Shown here: piece by piece, positions 33,351 to 41,953 of the stretch | Layout: each line of letters starts with the position of its first letter | Numbering within the stretch: the stretch's first letter is position 1 | NCBI GenBank assembly: GCA_963824885.1 | Contig: CAWGQN010000008.1 | Coordinates: forward strand, 1 to 64,000 | Origin: CAWGQN01 sp963824885 | GTDB lineage: Bacteria > Actinomycetota > Actinomycetes > Actinomycetales > Microbacteriaceae | Reading direction: 5' to 3' | Length of the DNA stretch: 64,000 nucleotides | Translations under genes and position numbers: made by a program | The notes under the pieces: generated by a model | Database searches by the model: none | What the model was told of the DNA's origin: nothing | What the model saw: the letters and a program-made list of their open reading frames with translations, nothing else

Positions 33351-34160
33351 GTGTTGACGCAAATCGGTCGGGGAAACCCGAATTACGCCGTCCGGTTGCA
33401 GCCAAGCGATGCCGCCGCGTTCCGATTGTCGTGGGGGGCTTCGACCCACACGGGTCGCGTGCGGACCGCTAATGAAGACAGTTTCTTGGCGCAATCCCCG
33501 ATCTTCGCCGTTGCCGACGGCATGGGCGGGTACTCTGCGGGAGACTTTGCGAGCGCCGCCGTCGTCGCTCGGCTCGCCGACCTGACAACCCACTCGTGTG
33601 TCGAGCGCTCAGCAATCGACCGCGCAATTGTCGCGGCGGTCTCGGACATTAGGCGGGGGACTGGCGAGGTCGACCGTGGCACGGGAACGACGGTTACAGG
33701 AGTGGCAGTCACGCTCGTCGACGAGCAGCCGCAGTGGATCGTCTTCAACATTGGTGATTCGCGCGTGTACGCGTTGGCTCGCGATATGCTCGAGCAAATA
33801 ACCGTCGATCACTCGGTCGTTCAGCAATTGATCGATTCGGGAACCATCACTCACGCCGACGCACCGGCGCATCCCCAAGCGCACGTCATTACTCGCGCTG
33901 TTGGGATCGACGACAATCCGGTTCTGGACTATCGAGTGGTTCCGGTCGACGTTGGTCAGCGGCTTCTCGTGTGCTCAGATGGCCTCACGCAAGAGCTGAC
34001 CGATCTCGGCCTCACGCGGATTCTCTCGAGCGGTCTCTCCGCGGAGGCGACTGCTGAACGTCTCGTCGAGGCGGCCGTTTCGCACTGCGGGCGCGACAAT
34101 GTCACAGCGATTGTGCTCGATGTCCTCTCACCGTCAATCAATCACGTGGACGTGGTTTAA
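33351..34160 (+). CDS. PP2C-family serine/threonine protein phosphatase
   Basis: Metal-dependent protein phosphatase of 269 residues. Visible motifs are TANEDSFLA, the metal-binding VADGMGGYSAGDFAS, GTGTTVTGVAV, FNIGDSRVYAL, LLVCSDGLTQEL and the final Asp in GRDNVTAIVLD. No membrane segment, so cytosolic. Actinobacterial PP2C proteins oppose PknB-type kinases and are often beside FHA proteins. An FHA gene follows here, but no kinase is in the window. GTG start with AAAGG only three bases upstream. Confidence 0.88.
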   Translation: MLTQIGRGNPNYAVRLQPSDAAAFRLSWGASTHTGRVRTANEDSFLAQSPIFAVADGMGGYSAGDFASAAVVARLADLTTHSCVERSAIDRAIVAAVSDIRRGTGEVDRGTGTTVTGVAVTLVDEQPQWIVFNIGDSRVYALARDMLEQITVDHSVVQQLIDSGTITHADAPAHPQAHVITRAVGIDDNPVLDYRVVPVDVGQRLLVCSDGLTQELTDLGLTRILSSGLSAEATAERLVEAAVSHCGRDNVTAIVLDVLSPSINHVDVV

Positions 34161-34299
34161 CCGGAAGCGCGTCGGCGACACTGACGCGGCAATCGACGCG
34201 TTATTTTATTGGCAGGGCGGGCACGGTGACACGGTTGAAATCGGGCGTGTGACTTCGTTTGCTTCGCCCGTACCATAGGACAAAGAAGGGGTTGAGTCG

Positions 34300-34707
34300 G
34301 TGAACTGTCGAATTTGCGATGTCGCGCTGGTTGAGGGCGCCGTTTTTTGCGGCGGATGCGGAAGTTCGACCGCCGTTGACCCCGAATCGTGGCGTCACGC
34401 CGTGTCGCGCGACGCTCGGCTCTCGGATACAACCGTCATGACGTCGAGGGCCGGAATATCGGCTAAGCACGTGGCTCGTGGTCACCAACCGGGGGTGGAC
34501 TCTGGACCGCTCCCTGGACCGCTCTCGACCACGAGTGCTCGAGTGACACGTGAGAGCAAAACCAATTGGGTATTAAGTCGAGGGGCACACCGGGGACCGC
34601 GACGGCGGGTGCGATGCGCATTCGACACCGCGACCCGAGTGGGACCTACGGGCGGATCCTTCGCCGTCGGAGCGGTCGCACAAGACTCGGTGGTGGAATC
34701 GGCGTGA
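34300..34707 (+). CDS. zinc-ribbon N-terminal part of a split FHA protein
   Basis: 135-residue frame starting MNCRICDVALVEGAVFCGGCGSS: a CxxC...CxxC zinc ribbon as seen at the N-terminus of actinobacterial zinc-ribbon/FHA proteins. It is followed by low-complexity linker sequence. Family-like sequence fades after about residue 60, and the frame ends at 34707. The FHA domain continues in another frame (34736-35077). I therefore read the two pieces as one gene broken by at least one frameshift between about 34500 and 34700. Two separate genes remain possible. Confidence 0.5.
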   Translation: MNCRICDVALVEGAVFCGGCGSSTAVDPESWRHAVSRDARLSDTTVMTSRAGISAKHVARGHQPGVDSGPLPGPLSTTSARVTRESKTNWVLSRGAHRGPRRRVRCAFDTATRVGPTGGSFAVGAVAQDSVVESA

Positions 34708-34735
34708 GGCGTCGTGCGATTCCGGGCACAATCGC

Positions 34736-35077
34736 GTGCCGCCTCCAGACTCGAGACCGATCCGGCTTCGATTTAGTACGGGCGACGAGTCGACCCTGAC
34801 GGGTACGGCGCTCATTGGTCGGCGCCCTCTCGCGCAAGCGGGTGAGACCGTCGATCACGTCATCACCATTGTGGACCCTGCGCGTACGGTATCGAAGACG
34901 CACCTCGAAGTCGGCCGTCACGAGGGCGACCTGTGGGTGTGCGACCGGTTTTCGGTGAACGGCACGGTGATCACGGATGCCGAAGGCATTACTCGCTCAC
35001 TTGAGCCGGGGAGGCGCTATCTCGCGCGTCGCGGCGCAACCGTGGTATTCGGCGAGCAATCGTTCACGATTGACTAG
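34736..35077 (+). CDS. FHA-domain protein, C-terminal part of the split gene
   Basis: 113 residues. A complete forkhead-associated domain is visible: TALIGRRPLAQ (GR motif), TVSKTHLEVGRHEGDLWVCDR (the S..H phosphothreonine-binding motif) and SVNGTVI (the N-G loop). It ends ARRGATVVFGEQSFTID. FHA domains bind phosphothreonine, and the PP2C gene just upstream fits that signalling role. The GTG 34736 is the first start in this frame after the PPP linker but has no good ribosome-binding site, which supports the broken-gene reading. The same frame is open upstream to about 34577. Confidence 0.65.
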   Translation: MPPPDSRPIRLRFSTGDESTLTGTALIGRRPLAQAGETVDHVITIVDPARTVSKTHLEVGRHEGDLWVCDRFSVNGTVITDAEGITRSLEPGRRYLARRGATVVFGEQSFTID

Positions 35078-36182
35078 CGTCCGCGAGCGAGACCGTTTCG
35101 AGCGAGTGCGCGATTCCCACGGCCTCGTTGACGAGCGAACCATCGAGGGTGTTGATTCCGAGGGCAAGAGCCGCATCGACGCGGGCGGCCGTTCGCCACC
35201 CGCGGTTGGCAAGAGAACGAACATAAGGGAGGGTCGCGTTGGTGAGCGCGTGCGTTGATGTTGCCGGAACGGCTCCCGGCATATTCGCCACGCAATAGAA
35301 AAGCGACCCGTGAACCGCGAATGTCGGGTCGGCGTGTGTGGTTGCATGCGTGTCTTCAAAGCAACCGCCTTGATCGACAGAAATGTCGACGAGCACGCTT
35401 CCGGGTTTCATGTCGGCCACGAGGGAGTTGCTCACGAGCGTGGGTGCCTTGGCCCCTGCAACGAGCACAGATCCGATCACGAGGTCCGCGGTCACGAGAA
35501 TTCGCTCGATTTCGTACGCGGTCGATGCGATCGTCGCAATCCGACCCGCATAGAGCGCGTCGAGCTCTCGAAGTCGGGCAATACTGGTATCAAAGACGGT
35601 AACGCTCGCGCCGAGACCCACGGCGATATGCGTCGCGCTCGTTCCCGCTACGCCGCCTCCGAGCACGACAACGTGCGCGGAATGCGTGCCGGGGACACCG
35701 GGGACAAGCAACCCGGGTCCTCCGTGTGGCTTCAGCATGGTCGTCGAACCGACGATGGGAGCGAGCCGGCCGGCGACCTCGCTCATTGGCGCGAGCAAGG
35801 GGAGCGCGCGGGTCGGAAGCTGTACGGTTTCGTAAGCGATTGCAGTGACGCGCGAATCGAGGAGTGCGCGAGTGAGAGCGGGTTCGGCCGCCAAATGGAG
35901 GAACGCAAAAAGCACGAGACCCTCACGAAAGTACGCATACTCGCTTTCGATTGGCTCCTTGACTTTGAGGACCATGTCGGCGGCACCCCACGCCGCCGCC
36001 GCATCGGAAACAATCGTCGCACCTGCCGCTTCGTAAGCGGTGTCGGAAATCGACGACCCGAGTCCCGCGCCCGATTCAACGAGCACGGTGTGTCCGTGCG
36101 CGACAAGATCGTGAGCGCCCGAGGGCGTCAGCGCAACCCGGAATTCGTTGTTCTTGATTTCGGTGGGGACGGCGATGATCAT
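35064..36182 (-). CDS. ald: alanine dehydrogenase from the internal start of the fusion
   Basis: From ATG 36182, with GGAGGA six bases upstream, the product is 372 residues, exactly the usual length. It catalyses NAD-dependent L-alanine to pyruvate plus ammonia. It starts MIIAVPTEIKNNEFRVALTP, with the substrate lysine in VLKVKEP and the His in FAFLHLAAEP. The NAD Rossmann loop is VVLGGGVAGTSATHIAVGLGA, and DISVDQGGCFEDT is present. Both this product and the fused 732-residue chain could be made. The reading frame is identical to the fusion entry. Confidence 0.75.
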   Translation of the reverse strand: MIIAVPTEIKNNEFRVALTPSGAHDLVAHGHTVLVESGAGLGSSISDTAYEAAGATIVSDAAAAWGAADMVLKVKEPIESEYAYFREGLVLFAFLHLAAEPALTRALLDSRVTAIAYETVQLPTRALPLLAPMSEVAGRLAPIVGSTTMLKPHGGPGLLVPGVPGTHSAHVVVLGGGVAGTSATHIAVGLGASVTVFDTSIARLRELDALYAGRIATIASTAYEIERILVTADLVIGSVLVAGAKAPTLVSNSLVADMKPGSVLVDISVDQGGCFEDTHATTHADPTFAVHGSLFYCVANMPGAVPATSTHALTNATLPYVRSLANRGWRTAARVDAALALGINTLDGSLVNEAVGIAHSLETVSLADASQS

Positions 36183-37262
36183 TGCGTTTCCTCCGGGGTT
36201 CGATTGGTGGGTTCCCGCGGGGCGAATTTCTGCCGAAATCCGAATTTTTCCAACGGAGACTCCGCCGCCAAAGACATCCAGGCCGAGGTGGGGGAGCACG
36301 CGGTCAACGTCGCGTTGCTCGAGTACGTTCGCGCTCGCGAGAAGTTGCAACCCAATGAGTGTCGCGGCTCGGAGGTCGCCGTCAAGTACCTTGACCGCGG
36401 CCGAGGCGCCCTCGCGCGTCGACAGAACAATGAGACCCTCTGCGCCCAATTTCGCGACGATGCTGAGGTGCTCGATGACAACGGTGTTTGCTCGTCCGGG
36501 ACCGTCGATCGCCCACGCATTCGCGACAAGCGCGGCCGCGAGGTGCGCGGCGTCGTGATCGTGTGCGAGTTCGCGATCAGGCGCTGCGCGAGAGGCCCGC
36601 CCGGGGGCCGATGAAATTCGCCCGATTCCGCGCGCGAGTGCGACGAGCGGCATCGAATAAACGGGCAATCCGCACCCGTCGATGCCCGTCGAACTGACGT
36701 CCTCGCCAATGAAGTCTTCGACGACCTCTCGCACTCTCGTTTGAAGCGGATGAGTCGGATCGAGATAGCTATCAAGCGGCCAGCCGTTTTTCTTGCACGC
36801 GAGCAACATTGCGGCGTGTTTACCCGAGCAGCACATATAGAGTCGGCTCGCGGTGGAACCCGCGCGAATGAGCGCGTCGCGCGATGCCGTATCGGTTGGC
36901 CATTCGGGTGGGCACTGCAAGTCGTCTTCGTCGAGAGATTCGCGGTCGAGCAATCCGCGAATGAGATTGACGTGTGCTGGGGTACCCGCGTGGCTCGCTG
37001 TGGCAATCACGGCATCGGCTCCGACGAGCTCGACCCCGCTCCCGAGGATCGCCACGGTTTGGAACAGCTTGAGGCACGATCTCGGGTAGACGAGGGCGTC
37101 GGGGTTTCCGAGCCGAAGTATCGGGGTGCCGTCCGGTGCGAGAATGATCGCCGAACCCGAGTGCCGCGACTCGATAAATCCGCTTCGATCAACGGTTGCG
37201 AGTTCGACGGCTTCGGCGGTCGAGAAAGTGCCGGTGGTGTTTGAGGGCGCGATAGATGCCAC
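35064..37262 (-). CDS. asparaginase--alanine dehydrogenase in-frame fusion
   Basis: One 732-residue frame. Residues about 1-358 match the asparaginase II family (ELATVDRSGFIESRHSGSAI, PRSCLKLFQ, SHAGTPAHVN, MCCSGKHAAMLLAC, GIDGCGLPVYSMPL). Residues 361-732 are a complete alanine dehydrogenase. Between them the join is only HQSNPGGNA, with no stop. The second part keeps its own ATG (36182) and a strong GGAGGA site, so it was probably a separate gene whose upstream partner lost its stop. Together they would deamidate asparagine and interconvert alanine and pyruvate. The 3' end overlaps the FHA gene stop by 14 bases. Confidence 0.85.
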   Translation of the reverse strand: MASIAPSNTTGTFSTAEAVELATVDRSGFIESRHSGSAIILAPDGTPILRLGNPDALVYPRSCLKLFQTVAILGSGVELVGADAVIATASHAGTPAHVNLIRGLLDRESLDEDDLQCPPEWPTDTASRDALIRAGSTASRLYMCCSGKHAAMLLACKKNGWPLDSYLDPTHPLQTRVREVVEDFIGEDVSSTGIDGCGLPVYSMPLVALARGIGRISSAPGRASRAAPDRELAHDHDAAHLAAALVANAWAIDGPGRANTVVIEHLSIVAKLGAEGLIVLSTREGASAAVKVLDGDLRAATLIGLQLLASANVLEQRDVDRVLPHLGLDVFGGGVSVGKIRISAEIRPAGTHQSNPGGNAMIIAVPTEIKNNEFRVALTPSGAHDLVAHGHTVLVESGAGLGSSISDTAYEAAGATIVSDAAAAWGAADMVLKVKEPIESEYAYFREGLVLFAFLHLAAEPALTRALLDSRVTAIAYETVQLPTRALPLLAPMSEVAGRLAPIVGSTTMLKPHGGPGLLVPGVPGTHSAHVVVLGGGVAGTSATHIAVGLGASVTVFDTSIARLRELDALYAGRIATIASTAYEIERILVTADLVIGSVLVAGAKAPTLVSNSLVADMKPGSVLVDISVDQGGCFEDTHATTHADPTFAVHGSLFYCVANMPGAVPATSTHALTNATLPYVRSLANRGWRTAARVDAALALGINTLDGSLVNEAVGIAHSLETVSLADASQS

Positions 37263-37321
37263 GGAATCGGGTCCTTACGATCACGAGACGACGGGAGTTG
37301 GGACGAAAAACGGTGTGGTTG

Positions 37322-38692
37322 TTAGAGCGCCGCGAACGCGTCGTCGATCAAAGAAATCGCGTCGTCGAGCAGGGCGTTACTCATTGTAAGGCTTGGAAGG
37401 AAACGCAAAACATTTCCGTCGGTACCGGCAGACAGCACAATCACGCCGTGTTGGGCGAGTCGCGCCGTGATGCTTGAGATCGCTTGAGGATTGGGCCGCT
37501 TGGTGGTGTCGGCCGTTTCCGGATCGACGAGTTCGACGGCGATCATCGCGCCGATACCGCGCACATCGCCAATCACGGCGTATTTTTGTTGCAATTCGAT
37601 CAAGGCGGTTTTGAGGGTGTGTTCGATGCGCAGGGCGTGGGCGAGAAGATCGCCGCGTTCAATTTGTTCGAAGGTGGCAATTGAAGCGGCCGCCGAAACC
37701 GGATTACCTCCGAAGGTTCCGCCGAGCCCCCCGGGTTGCGCGGCGTCCATGATTTCAGCGCGACCCGTGACTGCGGCCAGCGGCAGTCCGTTCGCAATGC
37801 CTTTTGCACTCAGCACGAGATCGGGAACGAGGTCGAAGCGTTCGCTCGCGAAGTAGGCACCCGTGCGCGCGATTCCGCACTGGATTTCGTCGGCGATGAA
37901 GACGATGCCGTGTTCCGCACACCACGTTTGTAGTGTGGATAGAAAACCCCGTGCGGGAACGATGAATCCACCCTCTCCCTGGATCGGTTCGGCGACAAGC
38001 GCCGCGAGGTTGTGCGAACCAGCGGTTTTTTCAAGGGTCGCAATTGCGCGTTCGGCGGCGTCACTGCCGCCGAGGTTATCTCGATACGGATACGAGTTGG
38101 ATGTGCGATAAATGTCGCCCGCGAACGGACCAAATCCGGTTGAATAGGGTGCCGTCTTGAAATTCATTGCCATCGTCAGATTGGTGCGTCCGTGGAACGC
38201 GTGGTCGAGTACCGCGACGCCCGGACGGCCCGTGAATTTCCGAGCGATCTTCACGCCGTTTTCAACGGCTTCGGCACCCGAGTTGACGAGCACGCTTTTC
38301 TTTGCGTGGCTGCCGGGTGTGTGCTCGGCGAGAAGTTCAGCCACGCGGACGTATCCTTCATAGGGATTAATCGTGAATAGCGTGTGAACGATGTCGTGGA
38401 GCTGGCGAGTTGCCGCGTCAATCACGTGGGGTTCAGTGTGGCCGATTGTCGATACGCCGATACCGGTACCGAAATCAATGAACTGATTTCCATCGACATC
38501 GACAATTATCGCGCCGTGTGCTCGCTGAGCATAGACCGGAAGCACAGACGATACGCCGTGAGCGACCGCGGCTTCGCGGCGCACGTGAAGCGCTCGTGAT
38601 CGGGGACCGGGAATCTCCGTCACGATACGGCGGACTTGCTCAATAGGGTTGTCTCGAGCGTTTTTCTCGGCCTGCGCGTCGGATTCTTCCAT
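37322..38692 (-). CDS. gabT: 4-aminobutyrate aminotransferase
   Basis: PLP enzyme converting GABA plus 2-oxoglutarate to succinate semialdehyde plus glutamate. ATG 38692 gives 456 residues; the frame stays open upstream without family similarity. Landmarks are DVDGNQFIDFGTGIGV, VLVNSGAEAVENGVKIARKFTGR, LDHAFHGRTNLTMAMN, AEPIQGEGGFIVP, FIADEIQCGIARTG, the Schiff-base lysine in LVLSAKGIANGLPLAAV and GGTFGGNPVSAAA. It lies 59 bases from the fusion gene on the same strand and completes the putrescine/GABA group, although no succinate-semialdehyde dehydrogenase other than the patD-type enzyme is present. Confidence 0.92.
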   Translation of the reverse strand: MEESDAQAEKNARDNPIEQVRRIVTEIPGPRSRALHVRREAAVAHGVSSVLPVYAQRAHGAIIVDVDGNQFIDFGTGIGVSTIGHTEPHVIDAATRQLHDIVHTLFTINPYEGYVRVAELLAEHTPGSHAKKSVLVNSGAEAVENGVKIARKFTGRPGVAVLDHAFHGRTNLTMAMNFKTAPYSTGFGPFAGDIYRTSNSYPYRDNLGGSDAAERAIATLEKTAGSHNLAALVAEPIQGEGGFIVPARGFLSTLQTWCAEHGIVFIADEIQCGIARTGAYFASERFDLVPDLVLSAKGIANGLPLAAVTGRAEIMDAAQPGGLGGTFGGNPVSAAASIATFEQIERGDLLAHALRIEHTLKTALIELQQKYAVIGDVRGIGAMIAVELVDPETADTTKRPNPQAISSITARLAQHGVIVLSAGTDGNVLRFLPSLTMSNALLDDAISLIDDAFAAL

Positions 38693-38792
38693 GACGGTCA
38701 GCTTATCGACGAAAGACACGAAACCGCGTTCGTCGAGCGCTCGCGGATGAGCTCGGGGCTCGTTGTGCGCGCCGGCGCAATACCATTGACGC

Positions 38793-39890
38793 GTGCGGAA
38801 AGTCATCGTTCTTGGTTCGACGGGGTCGATTGGAGTACAAGCGCTCGACCTCATTCGAGACAATCGCGATCGATTTGACCTCGTGGGCTTAGCCGCGGGC
38901 TCGAATCGCGCCGCGATCACCAATCAGGCTCGCGAATTTGGCGTTTCCGATTGTGCATTGGGCGCCGACGAGGCCGAGCAGCTCGTGCGCGATATCGAGT
39001 GTGATGTCGTCCTCAACGGGATCAGCGGTTCGATTGGCCTCGGGCCGACGTTGACCGCTCTTGAGCGGGGCCGCACGCTCGCGCTCGCCAACAAAGAATC
39101 GCTCGTGTGCGGGGGAGAGCTCGTATCTCGCGCGGCGGCTCCCGGGCAAATTGTGCCCGTCGATTCCGAGCACTCGGCAATTGCGCAGGCGTTAAGAGCG
39201 GGTACTGACGACGAGGTGCGACGAATCATCCTCACCGCGTCGGGTGGTCCGTTTCGCGGTCGCTCGCTCACGTCGCTCGCGAGCGTGACTCCAAGCGAAG
39301 CGCTCGTCCACCCCACGTGGAATATGGGAGTACTTGTCACGACGAACTCGGCAACCCTCGTCAACAAGGGACTTGAAGTAATCGAAGCGCACGTGTTGTT
39401 CGACGTTCCCTATGACAGAATCGCGGTCACCGTGCACCCGCAATCGGTCGTGCACTCAATGGTGGAATTCGTCGACGGGTCGACAATCGCTCAAGCGTCG
39501 CCCCCGACCATGCGCCTGCCAATTTCACTCGGCTTGAACTGGCCGGATCGCGTACCTCGAGCCGGAGTTCCGCTTGATTGGACGCACAATTCGTCGTGGA
39601 CGTTTGAACCTCTCGATGAGATCTCGTTTCCCGCGGTCCGGCTTGCCAAGAGTGTCGGCGCGGCGGGTTCGAGTTTTCCGACCGTATTCAACGCCGCTAA
39701 CGAAGAAGCCGTGAGTGCCTTTCACGCGGGAGCAATCCGCTTTTTGGACATACTCGAAACCATTGAAGCGGTTGTGGACACGCACTCACCGGTTGGGGCG
39801 CTCACGCGGGAGGGCGTCTATGAAGCCGAGCGCTGGGCTCGCGCGACGGCACGGAGCCTCATGGGTACCGACACACGCACTAACCGCTAG
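38793..39890 (+). CDS. dxr: 1-deoxy-D-xylulose 5-phosphate reductoisomerase
   Basis: Second step of the MEP isoprenoid pathway: NADPH-dependent conversion of DXP to MEP. 365 residues from a GTG start. The Rossmann motif is VIVLGSTGSIGVQALDLI. LANKESLVCGGELV, the metal/substrate site VPVDSEHSAIAQAL, ILTASGGPFRG and VHPTWNMG follow, and FPTVFNAANEEAVSAF lies near the C-terminus. ispG of the same pathway lies 2 kb downstream. Divergent from gabT. Confidence 0.96.
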   Translation: MRKVIVLGSTGSIGVQALDLIRDNRDRFDLVGLAAGSNRAAITNQAREFGVSDCALGADEAEQLVRDIECDVVLNGISGSIGLGPTLTALERGRTLALANKESLVCGGELVSRAAAPGQIVPVDSEHSAIAQALRAGTDDEVRRIILTASGGPFRGRSLTSLASVTPSEALVHPTWNMGVLVTTNSATLVNKGLEVIEAHVLFDVPYDRIAVTVHPQSVVHSMVEFVDGSTIAQASPPTMRLPISLGLNWPDRVPRAGVPLDWTHNSSWTFEPLDEISFPAVRLAKSVGAAGSSFPTVFNAANEEAVSAFHAGAIRFLDILETIEAVVDTHSPVGALTREGVYEAERWARATARSLMGTDTRTNR

Positions 39891-40218
39891 ACTCGCTCGA
39901 GGGCCGCGAGATCGCGGCGAGAAGATCGTTTTTGACGCGATCAATTGCGGTTTGAATTGTCGCCGCTCGCTCGCTTCCGACGTCGCCAGACGCCGTGGAC
40001 TGAATGAGCCGAGTTTGCATGTCGTTGAGCGACGCGAGTGCGTCGGTCAAGTGGTTGTCATTGACCGACGCAATGACCTGGTTCACGGTTCCCTGAAGAT
40101 CGAATGCGGCCGATTCGGAAATGTCAGACGGCTGCTGGCCGCATCCGCTCACGAGGATGACGCACGCTGCGACCGCAAAAAGGGCGCAGAGTTTTCTTCG
40201 CCCTCGAGAGGGCCTCAC
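39880..40218 (-). CDS. small lipoprotein of unknown function
   Basis: 112 residues from GTG 40218, whose start overlaps the stop of the gene before it (GTGA). Lipoprotein signal: RGRRKLCALFAVAACVILVSGC, with lipobox VSGC. The mature part is a short helical domain (FDLQGTVNQVIASVNDNHLTDALASLNDMQTRLIQ...). No family recognised. The 3' end overlaps the dxr stop by 11 bases, convergently. Anchored outside the membrane, next to the site-2 protease gene. Confidence 0.7.
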   Translation of the reverse strand: MRPSRGRRKLCALFAVAACVILVSGCGQQPSDISESAAFDLQGTVNQVIASVNDNHLTDALASLNDMQTRLIQSTASGDVGSERAATIQTAIDRVKNDLLAAISRPSSESSG

Positions 40219-40442
40219 GGGACCAAACTGTCTTGAAGTTCGCGAAGGTGGACCGCAAGCGGATCCGTTCCACGCGGTCCGGGGCCTTTTTTTGACACAT
40301 CGAGCGGTGCGAACGCCCACACGGCAAACACCGTCGCAGATGCCGCGGTCAACACCGCGACTGCGGCAAACGCCATGCGTTTTCGCGACCACCAGCGACG
40401 TGAAAATACGCGGAGCGCGCGAGGCAGACCCGAGCGAATCAC
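40215..40442 (-). CDS. small membrane protein of unknown function
   Basis: 75 residues from GTG 40442 with AAAGGA five bases upstream. Basic N-terminus (SGLPRALRVFSRRWWSRKR), one membrane helix (MAFAAVAVLTAASATVFAVWAFA) and a short extracytoplasmic tail ending HLRELQDSLVP. The GTGA overlap with the following lipoprotein and the good ribosome-binding site argue that it is a real gene and that the two work together. No family recognised. Confidence 0.6.
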   Translation of the reverse strand: MIRSGLPRALRVFSRRWWSRKRMAFAAVAVLTAASATVFAVWAFAPLDVSKKGPGPRGTDPLAVHLRELQDSLVP

Positions 40443-40556
40443 ACCGTTCCTTTCGTTTCGTCGGCCACAATCGCGTGTTTCTCGAAATCAGATTCGCGTG
40501 TCACGTACAGAGTTTGACCAGCCAAATTGCAGCTCGCGCAGAGTAGTCTTGCGGCC

Positions 40557-41888
40557 GTGGAATCAGTCTTTTCGTTCATTCTTGGCGTCGCCACGATCCT
40601 AGTCGGCCTCGTGCTTTCGATTGGGCTGCACGAAATCGGACACCTTGTTCCGGCAAAGCTTTTCAATGTCAAAGTTACTCAGTACATGATTGGTTTTGGG
40701 CCCACCCTGTGGTCCCGAAAGCGCGGTGAGACCGAATACGGTATCAAGCCAATTCCGCTCGGCGGATACATCTCAATGATTGGCATGTTTCCCCCCGCCG
40801 CTGCGGGCGGAGCAGTGCAAAGTACGTCGACCGGCTTCTTCAACTCGCTCGTTCAAAGTGCGCGCTCGTCGAGTGCCGAGACGATTGGAACGGGCGACGA
40901 AGCGCGGTCGTTCTATCGGCTTCCCGTGTGGAAGCGCGTTGTGATCATGGTGGGCGGGCCGCTCATGAACGCGCTCATCGCCGTGTTGTTGACGGCGGTT
41001 GTCATTTGTGGACTCGGTGTTCCGCAACCGACCACGACAATTGAGAAGGTTTCATCGTGCGTCATTTCCACGACGGACAAGAATCGCGAGTGTTCGAGTA
41101 CTGACCCGGTTGCGCCGGGTGCCGCGGCAGGGTTCGTTCCGGGTGATCGCTTGATGAGCATCAACGGTGTTTCCGTGTCGAGTTGGGCGGAGGCGACCGC
41201 AATAATTCGCGATTCTCCGGGAAAGCTTTTGACCGTTGTGGTTGATCGGGCTGGTTCGCACACGACGTTGTCGGTTACCCCACTCGTCAATGAGAGGTTT
41301 CGCACGGATGACACCGGTGCGATTGTCAAGGACGCCGACGGTAGACCGCAAACGGAAAATGTCGGTTTCATTGGGATCGGTCCCGGATCGGAAACGGTGC
41401 ACGAGCCGCTCACCGCGGTCGTGCCCGAGGTGTGGACAAATGTGGCGCGCGTTGTCCAAGGGATCGCCAATCTTCCCCAACGGCTCGTCGACGTGGCAAA
41501 TGCGGCGTTCGGCCCCGGTGAACGAGACAAGAAAGGCCTCATGGGCCCCGTCGGTGTTGGCCGCTTGGCGGGCGAGATCACGAGTCGAGACGCGGTTCCC
41601 GTTGAGAACAAGGTCGCCGCACTCGTGAGCCTGGTCGCGTCGCTTAACGTGGTGCTTTTTGTTTTCAACCTCTTGCCGCTCTTGCCGCTCGACGGCGGGC
41701 ACATTTTTGGTGCTCTGTGGGAGGGAGTTCGTCGATTCATTGCAAAGCTGTTTAAGAGGCGCGATCCGGGCCCGATCGATACGGCTAAATTCATGCCACT
41801 GACGTTCGCAGTCGTCATTCTCTTAGGCGCGATGAGTATCTTGCTTTTGTACGCCGACATCGTCAAACCCATCACCCTAGGGGGTTAG
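40557..41888 (+). CDS. rseP: site-2 intramembrane metalloprotease (RseP/Rip1 type)
   Basis: Membrane-embedded zinc protease that cleaves anti-sigma factors or other membrane proteins after a first cut outside. GTG 40557 gives 443 residues. Zinc motif HEIGH in LSIGLHEIGHLVPAKLF; YMIGFGPTLWSRKRGETEYGIKPIPLGGYISM is typical of the family. A PDZ domain (GFVPGDRLMSINGVSVSSWAEA) follows, and the third zinc ligand is in FNLLPLLPLDGGHIFGAL. Four membrane helices. It sits in the conserved dxr-rseP-ispG order. The start lacks a clear ribosome-binding site. Confidence 0.93.
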   Translation: MESVFSFILGVATILVGLVLSIGLHEIGHLVPAKLFNVKVTQYMIGFGPTLWSRKRGETEYGIKPIPLGGYISMIGMFPPAAAGGAVQSTSTGFFNSLVQSARSSSAETIGTGDEARSFYRLPVWKRVVIMVGGPLMNALIAVLLTAVVICGLGVPQPTTTIEKVSSCVISTTDKNRECSSTDPVAPGAAAGFVPGDRLMSINGVSVSSWAEATAIIRDSPGKLLTVVVDRAGSHTTLSVTPLVNERFRTDDTGAIVKDADGRPQTENVGFIGIGPGSETVHEPLTAVVPEVWTNVARVVQGIANLPQRLVDVANAAFGPGERDKKGLMGPVGVGRLAGEITSRDAVPVENKVAALVSLVASLNVVLFVFNLLPLLPLDGGHIFGALWEGVRRFIAKLFKRRDPGPIDTAKFMPLTFAVVILLGAMSILLLYADIVKPITLGG

Positions 41889-41953
41889 GGCACCTCGTCG
41901 GCGTGCGGGTGTTCGCACCACATTGCGCGTGGGCCTCGAGGTTATGCTGAAGT

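Noticed and set aside
40262..40300. GC-rich stretch followed by seven T (GGGGCCTTTTTTT) as a rho-independent terminator
   Set aside because: It lies inside the coding region of the small membrane protein on the other strand and has no convincing stem.
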